Below, piece after piece: positions 26,120 through 38,274 of a stretch of 64,000 nt of DNA. Position 1 is the first letter of the stretch, and every line of letters begins with the position of its first letter. Both the position numbers and the translations under genes were made by a program. Source of the DNA: Ipomoea triloba (lineage: Eukaryota > Streptophyta > Magnoliopsida > Solanales > Convolvulaceae); NCBI RefSeq assembly GCF_003576645.1, contig NC_044923.1, forward strand, positions 6,655,264 through 6,719,263, in the 5' to 3' direction. The notes under the pieces were generated by a model. It saw nothing but the letters and a program-made list of their open reading frames with translations. It ran no database searches and was not told the origin of the DNA.

Positions 26120-29100
26120 ATGGCGACTCCCCAGGTGCAAACTTCTGTCTCTGAGTGTGTGCTGAGAAACCAGAGCCATTTTCTCAAGGTTTTGGTGAGT
26201 TCTTGCGGTTCCGATCGGCGGGGGGACGATTCAGATTCCGAGGAAAACAGTCCCGTTATTGACATTACGGACCTGTGGGTTCATAAGCCCCAATATCTAG
26301 AAAAAACGCGTAGGAATGATGAAAGGAATACGAGTTCTGAGGATTCTGGTAATAATTGGGATAAAGTCAGAGAAATTGTTGCGTTTTCCGGGAAGGGGAA
26401 AAACGCGGGCGAGAATAAATTGGAGAATTCGCCGTCTAGGTCAGATGCCTCGGCGGCGCAGGTTCCTAATTCCGGCGGCGTCTCCTCCCTTGTGCGGCGG
26501 TGGAGAGACTTCGAAGTTGTGGCGAACAACAACAACAACAATTCCTCTATTAGCATCTCCAGAAGCAACTCCACCTCATCTACACTGTGCGATGATTCCT
26601 CAATCGACGGAAGGCTCGTTCAATCGTCCTCCGGCGACGGCGAATCCGACCGGACGATGCCTCCTTTGCGCGACAAAGACTCCGATGCCTCGGAGAGAGA
26701 GAGGCTAAAGGTCTCCGATATCATCAAAAAACTGACCTGCAACGTCATCGGCGGCGAAGAAAATCACAGCGATCACGGAGGCATTGAATCCCCATCGCCG
26801 CGGCTTAGAACTCCGTCCGATCATCACTCCCCGGCCGTGAAATCGCCTCGCTTCATCAGAGGCCGCCACGCGTTTGCTGATTTGCTTATGCAGATGGAGC
26901 GCGATAGGGTTAGGGAGATTGAAGGACTTATGGAACGCAAAACCGTCTCAAAGTTCCAGCACAAAGGCCGGATTCAGGTTAATCTTTCTAAATTCAAGGA
27001 TATATAATTTATTCTCGACTAAAAGTTTAAACTGATACTTTAATTTTAGGTATATATTATATGCTTAACACTCGAATATGCTTCCTGAACAGGCTATGTT
27101 TCGGCTTAAACTCATAAGGGGTCCGGTGGATGCCAATGACAGTCGGCCATTACATTTCAAGGCGTCTGAATCGAACAAATCAAAACAATCTTCAATAATG
27201 AATCTGAGGTAATATACTTGTTGTCTGTATGATGAAACGCGGGACATTATCTGTTAATGATGCCTTATTTTGTTGTCAGGCATAGGAATGGAGATGTAAA
27301 TATACTTGCTGTTGCATATTTAGTCTAAACGTTTTTATTAAATGAAACGGTTGCTTGATTCACGTTTGAGTGAATAGATTTCTTGATCATATGAGAAGTA
27401 GATGAAGGAAAAAAGTTCTATAGATTCTAAAAGTGGGAAAGAATTTTCGACTAGCCTGAGAAATTTCTGATTCTAAAGGATATTAAGTCGATCTGGACCT
27501 ATTTGATGATATATTGCTGTTAACCATCACTGTTTATCTGTTTTCAGGGACAGATTCAATGCTGGGCTTCAGCAAGGTGTTGCGGATTCCAAAACAACTT
27601 CCAAAGAGGAGAGTATTGGCTCAATAAGCCCTAATAGAGACGTTGTCGATCGTACCTTAGTAATTGGAAATGTTTCCACTTCTTGTCAGGTGAAAGAAGA
27701 GAAACATCCTCAACAAGGGGTGGAAACCTCGTTAAGTCCACAGAAAAGGTCTGCTGAACCAAGTACCCGACATTCGGGGAGCAGTTCTATTGCAGGCATT
27801 CAACTTGACGGGTGTTCTAATAGCAAAGAAATTAACTCTGCTGTCTACGAAGTAACAGGGCAAAACGTGAGCTCTGGAGTTGGGCATAATGAGTCAATAA
27901 AATCTTTGGAGATTGCAAGGCCTCTAGAAACTGGGGATACCGAAGAAAGGAAAGAAAACGGTCAGCAGGTTGCGGGAACCAGTGAATGGGGCTGGGTAAA
28001 CGAGTATTCTCACATGCGAAATGGATCAGATGAATCGCAGTACGATTTCAGGGAACAAGAAGATGCCAGTCAAGATTGGATAATTGATGTTTCTCGCCCA
28101 CAGAGTGTGTGGGAAGATCTTAGGCAAGCTAGATACCAAGAAATGCTCGATCCTTTCTTAGATAATCATGACATTCAAGAACTCCTCAAAAGGTATTTCA
28201 CTCGGATAAATTCTGTCACCTAATATGGAGCAAATCCCTATGGTTTTCTAACTTTAGATTGATTATTACTTGTGTGTAGACCAAAGGAATCCAAGAATGT
28301 AGCATAAATTTGATCCGTTCTTGTCCTCACTTCCACTTCACTTTCTTATTACTGCACACAGGAGAAGCGTTTCGAATTTCCTTTATGGAGGCATGAGGGA
28401 GATCATAGATCGGCTAATGATATCCCGCTCACAAGGACACCAAAGAACAATTGATACTGCTGTGCAAGAAGTAAAAGAACAAACAGCAGCAGATGGCGGT
28501 GACAGGGTGGAAGAGAAACGATGCATTGCAAGTGGGGAAGGTGAACATCAAGAAGGGGAAGACGAAGAAGAAGTTGATAACCGTGAAGAAGATAATGGTG
28601 ATAATGATGAATATGGTTGTCAAATCCAACAACTAAATGGACCTGCAGGTTCAGTTGATCAGACATGGAGCTACAATCAAGGCCGCGATTTGAGTGATGA
28701 ATCTGATCAGACCACATCTGCATACTCCCAAAACAACGAACCATTCCGGTCCCCCTCCCAAAGGCATCCTTCAATTGTGAGTTGTTGATTGATGCTGTTA
28801 TTCCAGTTCCTTGTTCTTAGGCTACTTTGTAATTTCATCGGGGCTAGAGACATAATAACTTGCATTGACAGGAAATACAACTCATCTATGAACTAAAGAC
28901 TCACATGGAGCAACTCCATCAAGAGATGTTTGAAATACGAAGATCATTAAAGAGTTGCGTGAACATGCAAATGAAACTACAACGTTCCATCAAGCACGAA
29001 GTCACAGCCGTGCTTGCTCAATCAGGTAACGAAGGGTGGGCACCAAATTTGCCACTTTTTTATCTTCCGTCTGCTGAAACTTTTGATCTGCAGAGGTCTG

Positions 29101-29422
29101 AAATAACACATTGAAATTTGACAAGTGCAGGGCATAAGAGGGGGAAAGGTTCAGGCAATAAACGCTTACGCAAAGGGTATTGTTGCATTTGCCAGGACAC
29201 GAAAGTGGATTCTCTTCTTTACAGGTAATCTTCTACAGAAGCTCATAAACTTTGATTGACGCGATTTTCTTCAAGTTATAAACAAGGCAATGTTCTGCGT
29301 TGTTCAGATGCGGGCATATATGCACCTGCTTCAACTGCGCTCGCCAGTTGCAATCAGGCGACGGGAAGTGTCCAATATGTCAAGCTCCCATCCTAGACGT
29401 CGTGCGAACACACACTCATTAA
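26120..29422 (+). CDS. RING-finger protein, probable E3 ubiquitin ligase, 7 coding exons
   Basis: Exons from GT/AG sites and phase: 26120-26977, 27093-27208, 27548-28192, 28362-28776, 28872-29025, 29131-29224, 29308-29422, giving 798 residues. The start is the first ATG of the frame (MATPQVQTS). Most of the protein is hydrophilic and low in complexity: serine/asparagine-rich near residues 135-155, a strongly acidic patch in exon four, and a helical, probably coiled-coil stretch at about 679-722. The C-terminus is a C3HC4 RING: Cys747/750, Cys762, His764, Cys768/771, Cys782/785, with the CGHxCTCxxCA pattern typical of a plant RING group. By family knowledge it would bind an E2 and ubiquitinate unknown targets; the substrate cannot be read from sequence. 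From memory, Arabidopsis At4g20160 is a RING gene beside At4g20150, matching the neighbour here. Confidence 0.9.
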
Positions 29423-29864
29423 CACAAGCAAAAAAGGGTTCATGCTTAAGATGAGATGTATAATTCTGGAATAGGTTTGTGCAGGTTATTAATCTGTTAA
29501 TGTGCATATCACATTTCTACAAAAAAAAAAAAAATGTGCATATCACATCAGATTGACTGATGATGAATGCCCACTCTTCTTCACTGAACCTAACGGATAA
29601 TGCATCTTCTTTTGGAATTTTATGAGTGATGGTGAAATTCTGCTCCTATGATTTAAGCTTTCTGCACAAGTGGCTATAGAATCCATGGACCCAGAATTAT
29701 GTGACATTTTCTTATGCACTCAGTGGGCTTAACTTTGTCACAATCACAATCTCAATCTTCTAGCCTCTTAATCTTGTCAGCGTTACATGATGATACAATC
29801 AATTATAATTTGAATCAAAATAAATAAATAAAATATATAATACACATATAAAAAAAAAAAATCT

Positions 29865-29966
29865 AACATGTTGATCAATAATAGCGCTGATTAAAATGCA
29901 GCAATACTTAATTTTAACATGTTAATCAATAATAGTGCTGATTAAAATGCAGTAATACTTAATTGT
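29865..29966. repeat. 51-base tandem duplication
   Basis: Two adjacent copies of a 51-base unit beginning aacatgtt(g/a)atcaataata, differing at a few positions. Non-coding. Confidence 0.85.
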
Positions 29967-31066
29967 ATCTGGTACCACTAAAATTATTTTCAATAATACC
30001 AGGTACAATTCATGACTGTAGATGGTATTATTTAAAATTATTCTATATTGTACTATATACAATTATGAATTTTACTTGGTAGTTATTAGAAATGGTTTCC
30101 AATGGTAATATGTATAATCAAGTAATATTAGAAATTACTCTAATATTATACAAATGATGTTGGAAATTTTTAACAAAAATGAAATTTTAAGTAGCTACTT
30201 TGTGGTACAAATATACGTAGATCTCCTTCCAATTTGTGTCATGTCAAAGTGGATAGTATATTATTGTATTGTTCAAAACGGATAATGAGTGAATGATAAA
30301 TTGATTATTAAAATAGACTCATTTGAGTTAGAAAATGAGGAAGTAACCTTTGTCCCACATTTAAATGAGAAGTGGGTTTGCACTAGAATATATACAATTT
30401 CTTTTTAGAAAGAGTTTGAATTATATAGGACAAAGACTCTCATCCACATAAGCCTTATAATTTGGGACTAAGTTTGGGAATGGAGAGAAATGAGTAATAT
30501 AAAGACTAAAATGTTGTTGTGCAATAATAATAATTAAGGGCAAAAAAGTCATTTTAATTTTTTTTTTTTCGTTTCCAACCAAACAATGTAAATTTCTTAC
30601 ATGTTGAATAACATTGGAAAAAAATTCAAATTACAACTAACCAAACACCCCATTATATTCTCAGAATTCATAACCCTTTATTATATTTATTTTTGAAGTA
30701 GAAAAATAAAAATATAATAATTGAAATCAAATTTGATAGTGAAATATAAAAGGATTCAACAAAATGTCACCTTATCCTGGAAATGAGGATTGAGACATGC
30801 CTTTAAAGACAAAAAGAGAACCACTTCCACAACTCCCGCTTAGTACAACAATACATTTTCCCCAGGATTTTGGATTCCGTACTCCCTATATGCAAATGCA
30901 ATAATTAAAATAATTTTATTATTATTTTAATTTAAAAGACATTTTAGAAGTCAATCATTATGTAGTGTGATAGCATATCTGTTACCATCTCAAAAGAGTA
31001 GTTACAGGATCAAACCCCGATGGTGGGGCCTATTATTCTTTGGCTGAAAAAGAATGAAAAAGTATA

Positions 31067-31305
31067 GAACATATACTACTTTGTAAAGAACCATGTTTAA
31101 AAAAAAAGGACATTTTAGGAAAAAATTTTGCTAGCAGAGTTAACATCTCTTGCTTGAGCTAGGGATGTCAATGTACTACTCCGTACATTGTAATAAAGAA
31201 TCATGAGGTAGTGTTTAAAAAAGAGAGGACATTTTAGGAAAATAAATTTGCTAGCCGAGTTAACCTCTCTAACTTGAGTCTAGGGATGCCAATCTTAACT
31301 TGAAA
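31067..31305. repeat. Tandem segmental duplication, about 120-base unit
   Basis: Two successive blocks each contain ggacattttaggaaaa, ttgctagc(a/c)gagttaac and a tctagggatg-like motif at a spacing of roughly 120 bases. The first block continues from a dispersed-repeat tail (atatactactttgtaaagaa). Non-coding. Confidence 0.7.
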
Positions 31306-33285
31306 TCAATGGATTTTTCCTTGATAAGATTGAAACATTTTAGTTAGGGCTAAAAATTTTAGTCGAACAAAATATCAATCTGATAGTCCGATTCACTTAA
31401 AACTATTCTTTGTTTAGTTTTCAAAAAAAAAAAAAAACTATTCTTTGTTTTACAAGTGATGTGAAAAAAATGTACATGAAATTTATATATGTAACTTCGT
31501 CTTTAGTATTTTTTTTATTAAATGTGTAAATAAAATTTTAATAAATATATTACAAAATAAAATATTTTTATGAAAATACATAATAAAAAAACTTATTATA
31601 ACAATTACTTTGTATATTATAGTGTAAATATATTAATTAATTTTAGTTGGAATTTGAAAATGGAGGTTTAGATTAATGGAATGATATATAAGTTTATATT
31701 TTGTATTTATTTGTGTAAATGCACTAGTTTATTAAAATTGAAAGCTTAAAATATTAATTTGAAAATGTCAAAAGTTTTAGTTGAGTCCGTTAAGTCCTAT
31801 ATTTCGAGGTTTTAGGGTTATGGCCAAGAATTTTAAATTGACAAAAAAAATCAATTAGTGAGAACTTGATAAACCCAATAGACTAAAATCTATAGACTAA
31901 AATCGAAAAGATTCTTCTGATTGATATCCCTACTTGAGTCAATACTTTTCGGCATGGACAATCAAATTTTCATCTAAACAGATATGTTGAAATCAACATG
32001 ACTATGATCTTTTGAAAGTCATGTGAAAGAAGTTTGGTGAAATATTTCATTCCATCTCCTTTATTATATTCGTCGTCGTGCTTCAACTAAGATATACATG
32101 CAATGTTTTCTTCATATAATGTTGTTAGAATTCATTTTCTAGAGGGCAACCCATGTGAATTTGGATGTGATGCTTGCTTCATCTTATCTTAATAACCAAT
32201 CTTATTCTCGGTTTCTCACCTTGTTTTTACATGATTTGATGTAGTGTGACCTCTCGAGCGACTTTTCACCTCCTGAATCCGTTAGCAGAAATGATTCTTG
32301 GCATTACGAAATTAATATGATTAATTCCAATCATCACTTCAGAGTTTATTTCTTAATTAAATGGATTATTAGTGGGTGTAAATGGGTTGCTAGTGGGTAG
32401 ATGTTACATTCGTGTTATAAGTGATATGATTAATGCTATTATCTATTTCTGCTACTATATATTTGTAGATGAGCAGCAGATTTAGAAGAACACACGAAAA
32501 TACACACTTATTTTCTCCCTCAAAACATTGCTCATCATTCCTTCAGGCCACCTGCGTTTCATCCCTCGTTCTCGTTCACCGGGCTCCAAGTTTGTTTGCT
32601 CCCATGACTTGTCACAAGATAATGTAGGATGGTCCATCATGTCCAATCCAAATACCAAAAGATCTAATTTGGATGGAAAATATCTCTTTGATCTCGGATA
32701 TGCTTAAGAACCGGTGCTCAATCGAAAACAACTCACAAACTTTAAACAATAAGCATCCTACCAAAAATAAAAATAGCAATTTTTTTTTTATTCTGATTGG
32801 AGGGGGAAACCCCAAGGCTAGCTACAAAGAGGTCAGCATAATACGAGGGGAAGGAATCTCCAAAGAGTCTTCCCTTAGCAGGTCAAGAAACTTCCGCTCA
32901 GGATAAGACAGAAGCTGGCATGTCTTTGTTCCAATTAAGAGCTTTCTTAGCTAGCTAACACATCCGCTACTCTATTTTTTTCCCGATAAAACATGTAAAA
33001 TATTTTAGTCATATCAAGCGGCTAAATAAGAAGGTGAATAATTTTTTAAAATTTATATATTTTTTGAAACATTAAATTATCTCATTTTAGTTTTACATGA
33101 CGACAACAAAATAAGAAGTAGCAAAGCCCTTCACTAAATTTGATATACACACATACACATTTATTTGTTTGATCGACGGTGAGCATGTGGTGACCTATAA
33201 CCGAAAGTGGATATATACTTGTACGTATATACATAACAACTAAGATCGTACGTTGGTGTATAAATAAATAGACGCCACGTGGTAC

Positions 33286-33286
<1 letters not shown>

Positions 33287-33330
<44 letters not shown>
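33287..33330. repeat. (AT)n microsatellite
   Basis: About 22 uninterrupted AT units. It creates false open frames on the minus strand. Confidence 0.95.
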
Positions 33331-33334
<4 letters not shown>

Positions 33335-34403
33335 CTTGTATAATAATACGTATGGAAAGGAATAAAAAGAGGAAAAACACAAAAAGAAGAAGCAGCAGAG
33401 AAAAGACCCAACATGTGTGCAATCAACATTTTGTCTTCCAATTTTGCTGCCTCACTTCGACATTTTCCTAATCTTATCATCAACACGCGTCTAACATATA
33501 TTTCACGTTTGGGATTATTCGATTTCTTTAAGAATAAAAAATAAAAATCTTGATACAAGGCGTGGGAGGATTGGTCGAGTGGATAGAGCATAACTCTGGT
33601 ATTTTTTTTTTTATTGTTACGGTTACGGGTTTGATTTTTATCAACATGTACTCAATCGAACATGTTGCATACAGTCTCGGGTAGTGTCTACGAAATTTCA
33701 TCATCACTTAAAAAAAAACTAACTTAATACATTTAAAGAGAATTGGAGTATTACAGGTAGTGGGAGTCTTATGTGATTGGCTAGCGGGATTATTGGACTG
33801 AGGTCGGTGAAGGGTCAAATCTAACATCAGGTGGCTACGAGATTGTTGGACGGAGGCCTGCTGAAAGGTCAAGTCTAACACTTTGCATTTCGAAAATGTG
33901 ACAATATAAAAAAGTAAAGTTGCTTCTTCACTACGGGCTATATATAATTTTTGATGTACTGATAAGCGCTTGATAGGTCACGGGTTTAGGGCTTTCCACA
34001 ATGTTGTTGTGGATATTTTGTTGTAAAAAATCTTTTGATATTATTGGGAAATTAAAGAAAAGGTATATAAAATTGGATTAACATTATATTGTGAAAGCTG
34101 GAAAGACAAGAATATAAGAGGAAACTAGGAAGGAAGGTACGTTGTGATAAATAATTGTCAATTGATTGATGGTAGTATTAATGTAAATTATGATAGATTG
34201 ATAAGATGTGAAGGAGCGAATCATGTGTTTTGCCTCCTCATTATTTGTACATGCAATTATGTGCTCTATGCACATGCTTTGTTTCCCCCTCCGTGTGGAT
34301 AAATATGCGATTAATTACCCTCCATTCATCTCTAATTTCTGCATTCTAAGTAGGATTTTTTTCTTTATACTTAATTTTTATTAAAGTAACATGGAAAAGT
34401 GGG

Positions 34404-34406
<3 letters not shown>

Positions 34407-34445
<39 letters not shown>
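34407..34445. repeat. (AT)n microsatellite
   Basis: About 19 AT units in intergenic DNA. Confidence 0.95.
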
Positions 34446-34447
<2 letters not shown>

Positions 34448-36239
34448 ATATTTGTAGGGTAACTTATAACACTTAATCTTATAATATCTTATTTATCCAC
34501 AATATGGAGTGTTTGGTAAATATAATTGAGTGACACCCTTATAAGTAAACACTACATTCAAGTACTTAAATCCTAATTAATAAATCCACCCTATTCTGAT
34601 ACCTAAAGTGAGTATAAACAATTGGAAAATGCTAATAACATTAATTAATTACATCCTATTTTACAACCTTGGACAACCGGTTGTTACGTTGACTGACCAA
34701 CATAATTAGTTAAATTTTATTTTTATTTTTAATAATTTGACGAATTGTGATTTACCAATAATGTATAACATACATATATACATTATTGATATTTCAAGGC
34801 TACACCCAAAAAAAAAATTATTGAGATTTCAATTCCACTTGAAATAGCAATCTTCCTTTCCTTGAACTTATATATATTTGCTTAAATCTTACTATTTTGA
34901 CCATTCATCACTTCTTTAGAAAGTAATTCAAATTCAAGATTTCACACTTTTTGTTCATATCTATTGCTTGCAACTCAAGGGTTAGATTATGCGTTGAGGG
35001 AATTGAAGTGGATTTATATGAATCTACTGATGGCAACAAGCTACCAAAGAAAGGGTTGTGCTTCACTACTCCCAATGTTCCAAGACCCATGATAAGGTAA
35101 ATCAAACTAACCTAGTTTTGAGACTCAACATCAAACTACACACTTTTGCGCACAAGGAACCAAACACATACCTAAACCCCCAATGTTCCTGACGAGAAAT
35201 CAAACCTCTACACTACTGTTAGAAGTAGGTCTTAAGTGAGATTTATCATAGATTCAACCAATGACGACATGACAATAAGTAATTAACTACACACTTAAAA
35301 AAAAAAAACTTAGAGACAGTAAAAATAAACGAGCTGAGATAGATAGATACTCTGCATGTAATATAAGAATTATATTGTGCCTGCTATTATATATGAATAG
35401 AAAAGAAAGACAACAATTTTGTAAGTAATTATTATATAATATAAATAAAAAGAAATAACAGCATTTTAACATGAAAATAAGCTAAGTAATTAATTGCATA
35501 ACAAAATATTTTTACCCTTTCGTAACATGTGATCATTTGTCACATCAAGATAATCGAAGGAGTTGAGAGAGTAAACATAACAGAAATATGTAAAGTAGAA
35601 AAAGTCAACAACAGCAAAAAAAAAAACAAAACTATTATGACTATTATTATAAATAGGAAAGAGAAATGATATTTTTGCAAATGGTTATTATCATGAAAAA
35701 TTTACAATGTCTTGAATTACAATACACAGTGTTTGTAAAGTTGTACGGCATACTTTACATGTTATATTCTTTTACTTACTGTGTATCTTTAATATAACAC
35801 AATGTATAACTTTACAAATTATAAAATATCCTCATTTATTTATATAATAATAAGTAGCATACCTTTTTGGTATATTATATAAATTTTCAAAGGGATATGA
35901 GGATTGGTATCCAATAAAATATTGATCCATCATAGCATATGGGGAGTGCACTTTAATATCTCATCATCTGCTTGATTGACATGTACGTTACCAGTCTAGA
36001 GATATACGCCAGAATGGTGTAACCTTGGAATCTGAATTCTGAAACTCCAATGAATATATGCATACTTTGCTGAATGTCATGCCCCATCACACCACTCGCA
36101 ATCATTAAACTTCTCCATTCCCAATAAGAGGTGAATGAAAATGCAATGCCCCAAAATAACTCATAAAGATCATCCTCAATAGGGTACTAATATTGATTTG
36201 TATATCTGAGTGGTTGTGTGTACGCGCTCACATATACAC

Positions 36240-36691
36240 ACATGTATATATGATTCAGATCAAATAAGAACATGTTCGCATGAGAGAATTAGGAATCAAT
36301 CAGAATCGTTTATCTGGAAAGACCTAAAGACTTTAAAGCACTGAAAAATGAAAAAATGTGGTGATATTTTTGTAAATAATTAACTGAAACTTTAAGGTTA
36401 AGTAATAACACTATAAAGTGCACTTAATAACATCATAGAGTACGATAATATAAAGTATACTTGTGCAACAAAATTAATTGCATCTAATGTTATTATTTAT
36501 TGCACCGGTTGTGAAAGTATACTTGCATTCCATAGTGTAAAAGGTTGCACTTTATATTGATGTTACTTGCACTTCAAAGTCTGGGTTATTTACAAAATGT
36601 CATTGCATTTTTATTATTATAAAATTTCTCCTGATCTGTTAGATTTTTCCAGATAGACGTCACCAAATAGTTCATAGTTCTCTCTTGGGAG

Positions 36692-36700
<9 letters not shown>
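36240..36700. repeat. Subrepeat-rich element, family B copy 2
   Basis: It shares ordered motifs with 21500-22400: gcaccggtt, repeated ttacttgcac-type units, gttatttacaaaat, a gttagat/agatagacg segment and a ctctcttgggagc end that abuts an (AT)n tract, after which ttggttcatatgagaacc follows. No coding capacity. Confidence 0.6.

Positions 36701-36752
<52 letters not shown>
36693..36752. repeat. (AT)n microsatellite
   Basis: About 29 AT units, directly followed by taatagaatttggttcatat, similar to the sequence that follows the AT tract at 21501. Confidence 0.95.
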
Positions 36753-36755
<3 letters not shown>

Positions 36756-37689
36756 GAATTTGGTTCATATGAGAACCACTCTCTAGGTGAAAACCTGTTG
36801 ATAAATTCAAACCATCAATCTACAAGATCAGATGGATAGAAAATCAAGTTAAAAAAAGCGGGCAATTTTCATAAATATATATTAAACTTTATATGTATAT
36901 TTGAGATCAAACCCTGACTCCAAGTTTTCAATGCTTATTTTTTTCTTCTGAAATTTGATTAACTCAATATCCACTCTATTGTAAAATTATTGTGTCATAC
37001 TATACTCCTACTCATGTAAAATATTCATTCTATTAGCACAAATTTATATTACTAACTAGCATTGTGGAAAAAGTTGGATATACATACATAAAGATCAAAG
37101 AATTGAAAAGGATTGTGGGCAAGAATTGAAAAGGAAAGAAAGTGAAATTCAGGCCAGCTCTAAAGGAAATAGCAATGATTGGTCTTTTTCCACCCCCCTT
37201 CACCTTGCTAGATTTGGCTTGGGTTTTGGGTTAACTCTCCGAAGCTGACCTCTAGCGGCGCCACCTGTGACTTAACATCTCCCAAACTTTTTCCCCTTCA
37301 TTAACTACCTAAGCAAATCCTTCTTTTTGTGTGCAATAATCTATAGTACTAGCTAGTATGCAAGTACAAAAAGATATTTGTGCTGCATTTGGATGGGTGA
37401 AAACTATAGTAACTAATGTGGATGCAACACCAATCTTTTTAAAAAAAAATTCATTTAGATCAAAATTAGGCCGAATTAGTCTCATCTAGTGGCCTGCTAA
37501 TACAAGTACACTGCATTATGCAAAAAGCATAGAGAACAATTTTTTTTTTCTTTTTTAAAGTATACCTTAGAAGCAAATGTCGGGTAGAGATTTAGAATGT
37601 CAAGTCCAACGTTCTGCAATAGAAAAGTTGATCGCTATACAAAAGCTTTTGATTTAATGATAAATGATTGAAGCTAACAATAACTTGCC

Positions 37690-37830
37690 TAACAATAGTG
37701 TTGTCAAAACGGGTTAGCCCGACCCATACAGGCTGGCTCGTCTCGTGTTAGACTCGGAATTTTCACCACCCAACCCAACTGGAACACAAACTAAATGAGC
37801 CAACCCAACGAGTTGGGCCCGTTTTTACAG
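37690..37830. mobile_element. Short hAT-like MITE
   Basis: The left end reads agtgttgtcaaaacggg followed by ttagccc; the right end gggcccgtttttacag is close to its complement. Ends of the type CAGTGTTGTCAAAACGGGCC are characteristic of plant hAT elements. About 140 bp, non-coding; an 8-bp target duplication is not evident. Confidence 0.5.
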
Positions 37831-38090
37831 CTCTTGCCAAAAGTTTCATCTAGAAATGTTTTTACACAGACAAATGTGGTTACTAAAGCTTTAATTAATT
37901 AATTAAACTCCCAAGTTGAAAATTTAGAATTGAATTAAGAATTCTTGACCTAACCATTAGGTCAAGATGGATGTGAAGTGTTGAATAAATTAAAAGGAAG
38001 TGCCCTTCACAAGAAGGTGTGTTATGTATGGCAGACCCCAACTTCCCCATGTTACTAACTTCCCCCCTTGACCTGTCCCCACCCCCCAAC

Positions 38091-38274
38091 TTTTTATAAA
38101 TTCCCATCCCTCCTTCATTTTCATCATCTCTTCTCATCAATACTATTTGCAGTGCTCCTTCATTTGCTCTTTCCCCAAACCTCTTACTACCTAACCCCTA
38201 TCCTCCCAATATTCACAATTCACAAAGGACACACAATATAAAATATACATACAAAAAACACAAAACAAAACATC
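38091..38274 (+). promoter_or_regulatory. Core promoter and 5' leader of the glycosylase gene
   Basis: A TATA box (ttTATAAAtt) at 38095-38100 is followed by a pyrimidine-rich stretch, placing a start of transcription near 38125-38135 and leaving a leader of about 145 bases before the ATG at 38275. The leader is A/C-rich and lacks upstream ATGs close to the start except in the sequence around the ATG itself. Confidence 0.6.

Larger units (their letters stand above)
29423..38090. other. 8.7-kb gene-free intergenic block
   Basis: After the RING 3' end no coding gene is supported. Contents: a 51-base tandem duplication near 29865-29966, a duplicated segment at 31067-31305, a tRNA-like but degenerate stretch near 33565-33640, (AT)n tracts at 33287-33330, 34407-34445 and 36693-36752, the subrepeat element at about 36240-36700, and a hAT-like MITE near 37690-37830. 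The stretch 32360-32900 looks like old retroelement debris (short, with no intact domain). Confidence 0.55.

Noticed and set aside
25631..26265. Open frames of 100-190 codons across the gap on both strands
   Set aside because: They consist mainly of unknown bases and poly-T/poly-A translation; no real coding evidence.
28403..28774. 123-codon minus-strand ORF inside the RING gene
   Set aside because: Complement of an acidic coding exon; the plus strand has the splice-consistent gene.
33565..33640. tRNA-like sequence (tggtcgagtggatagagc ... acgggtttgattttt)
   Set aside because: A T-rich interruption replaces the anticodon arm and the stems do not pair; at most a degenerate tRNA-derived repeat.
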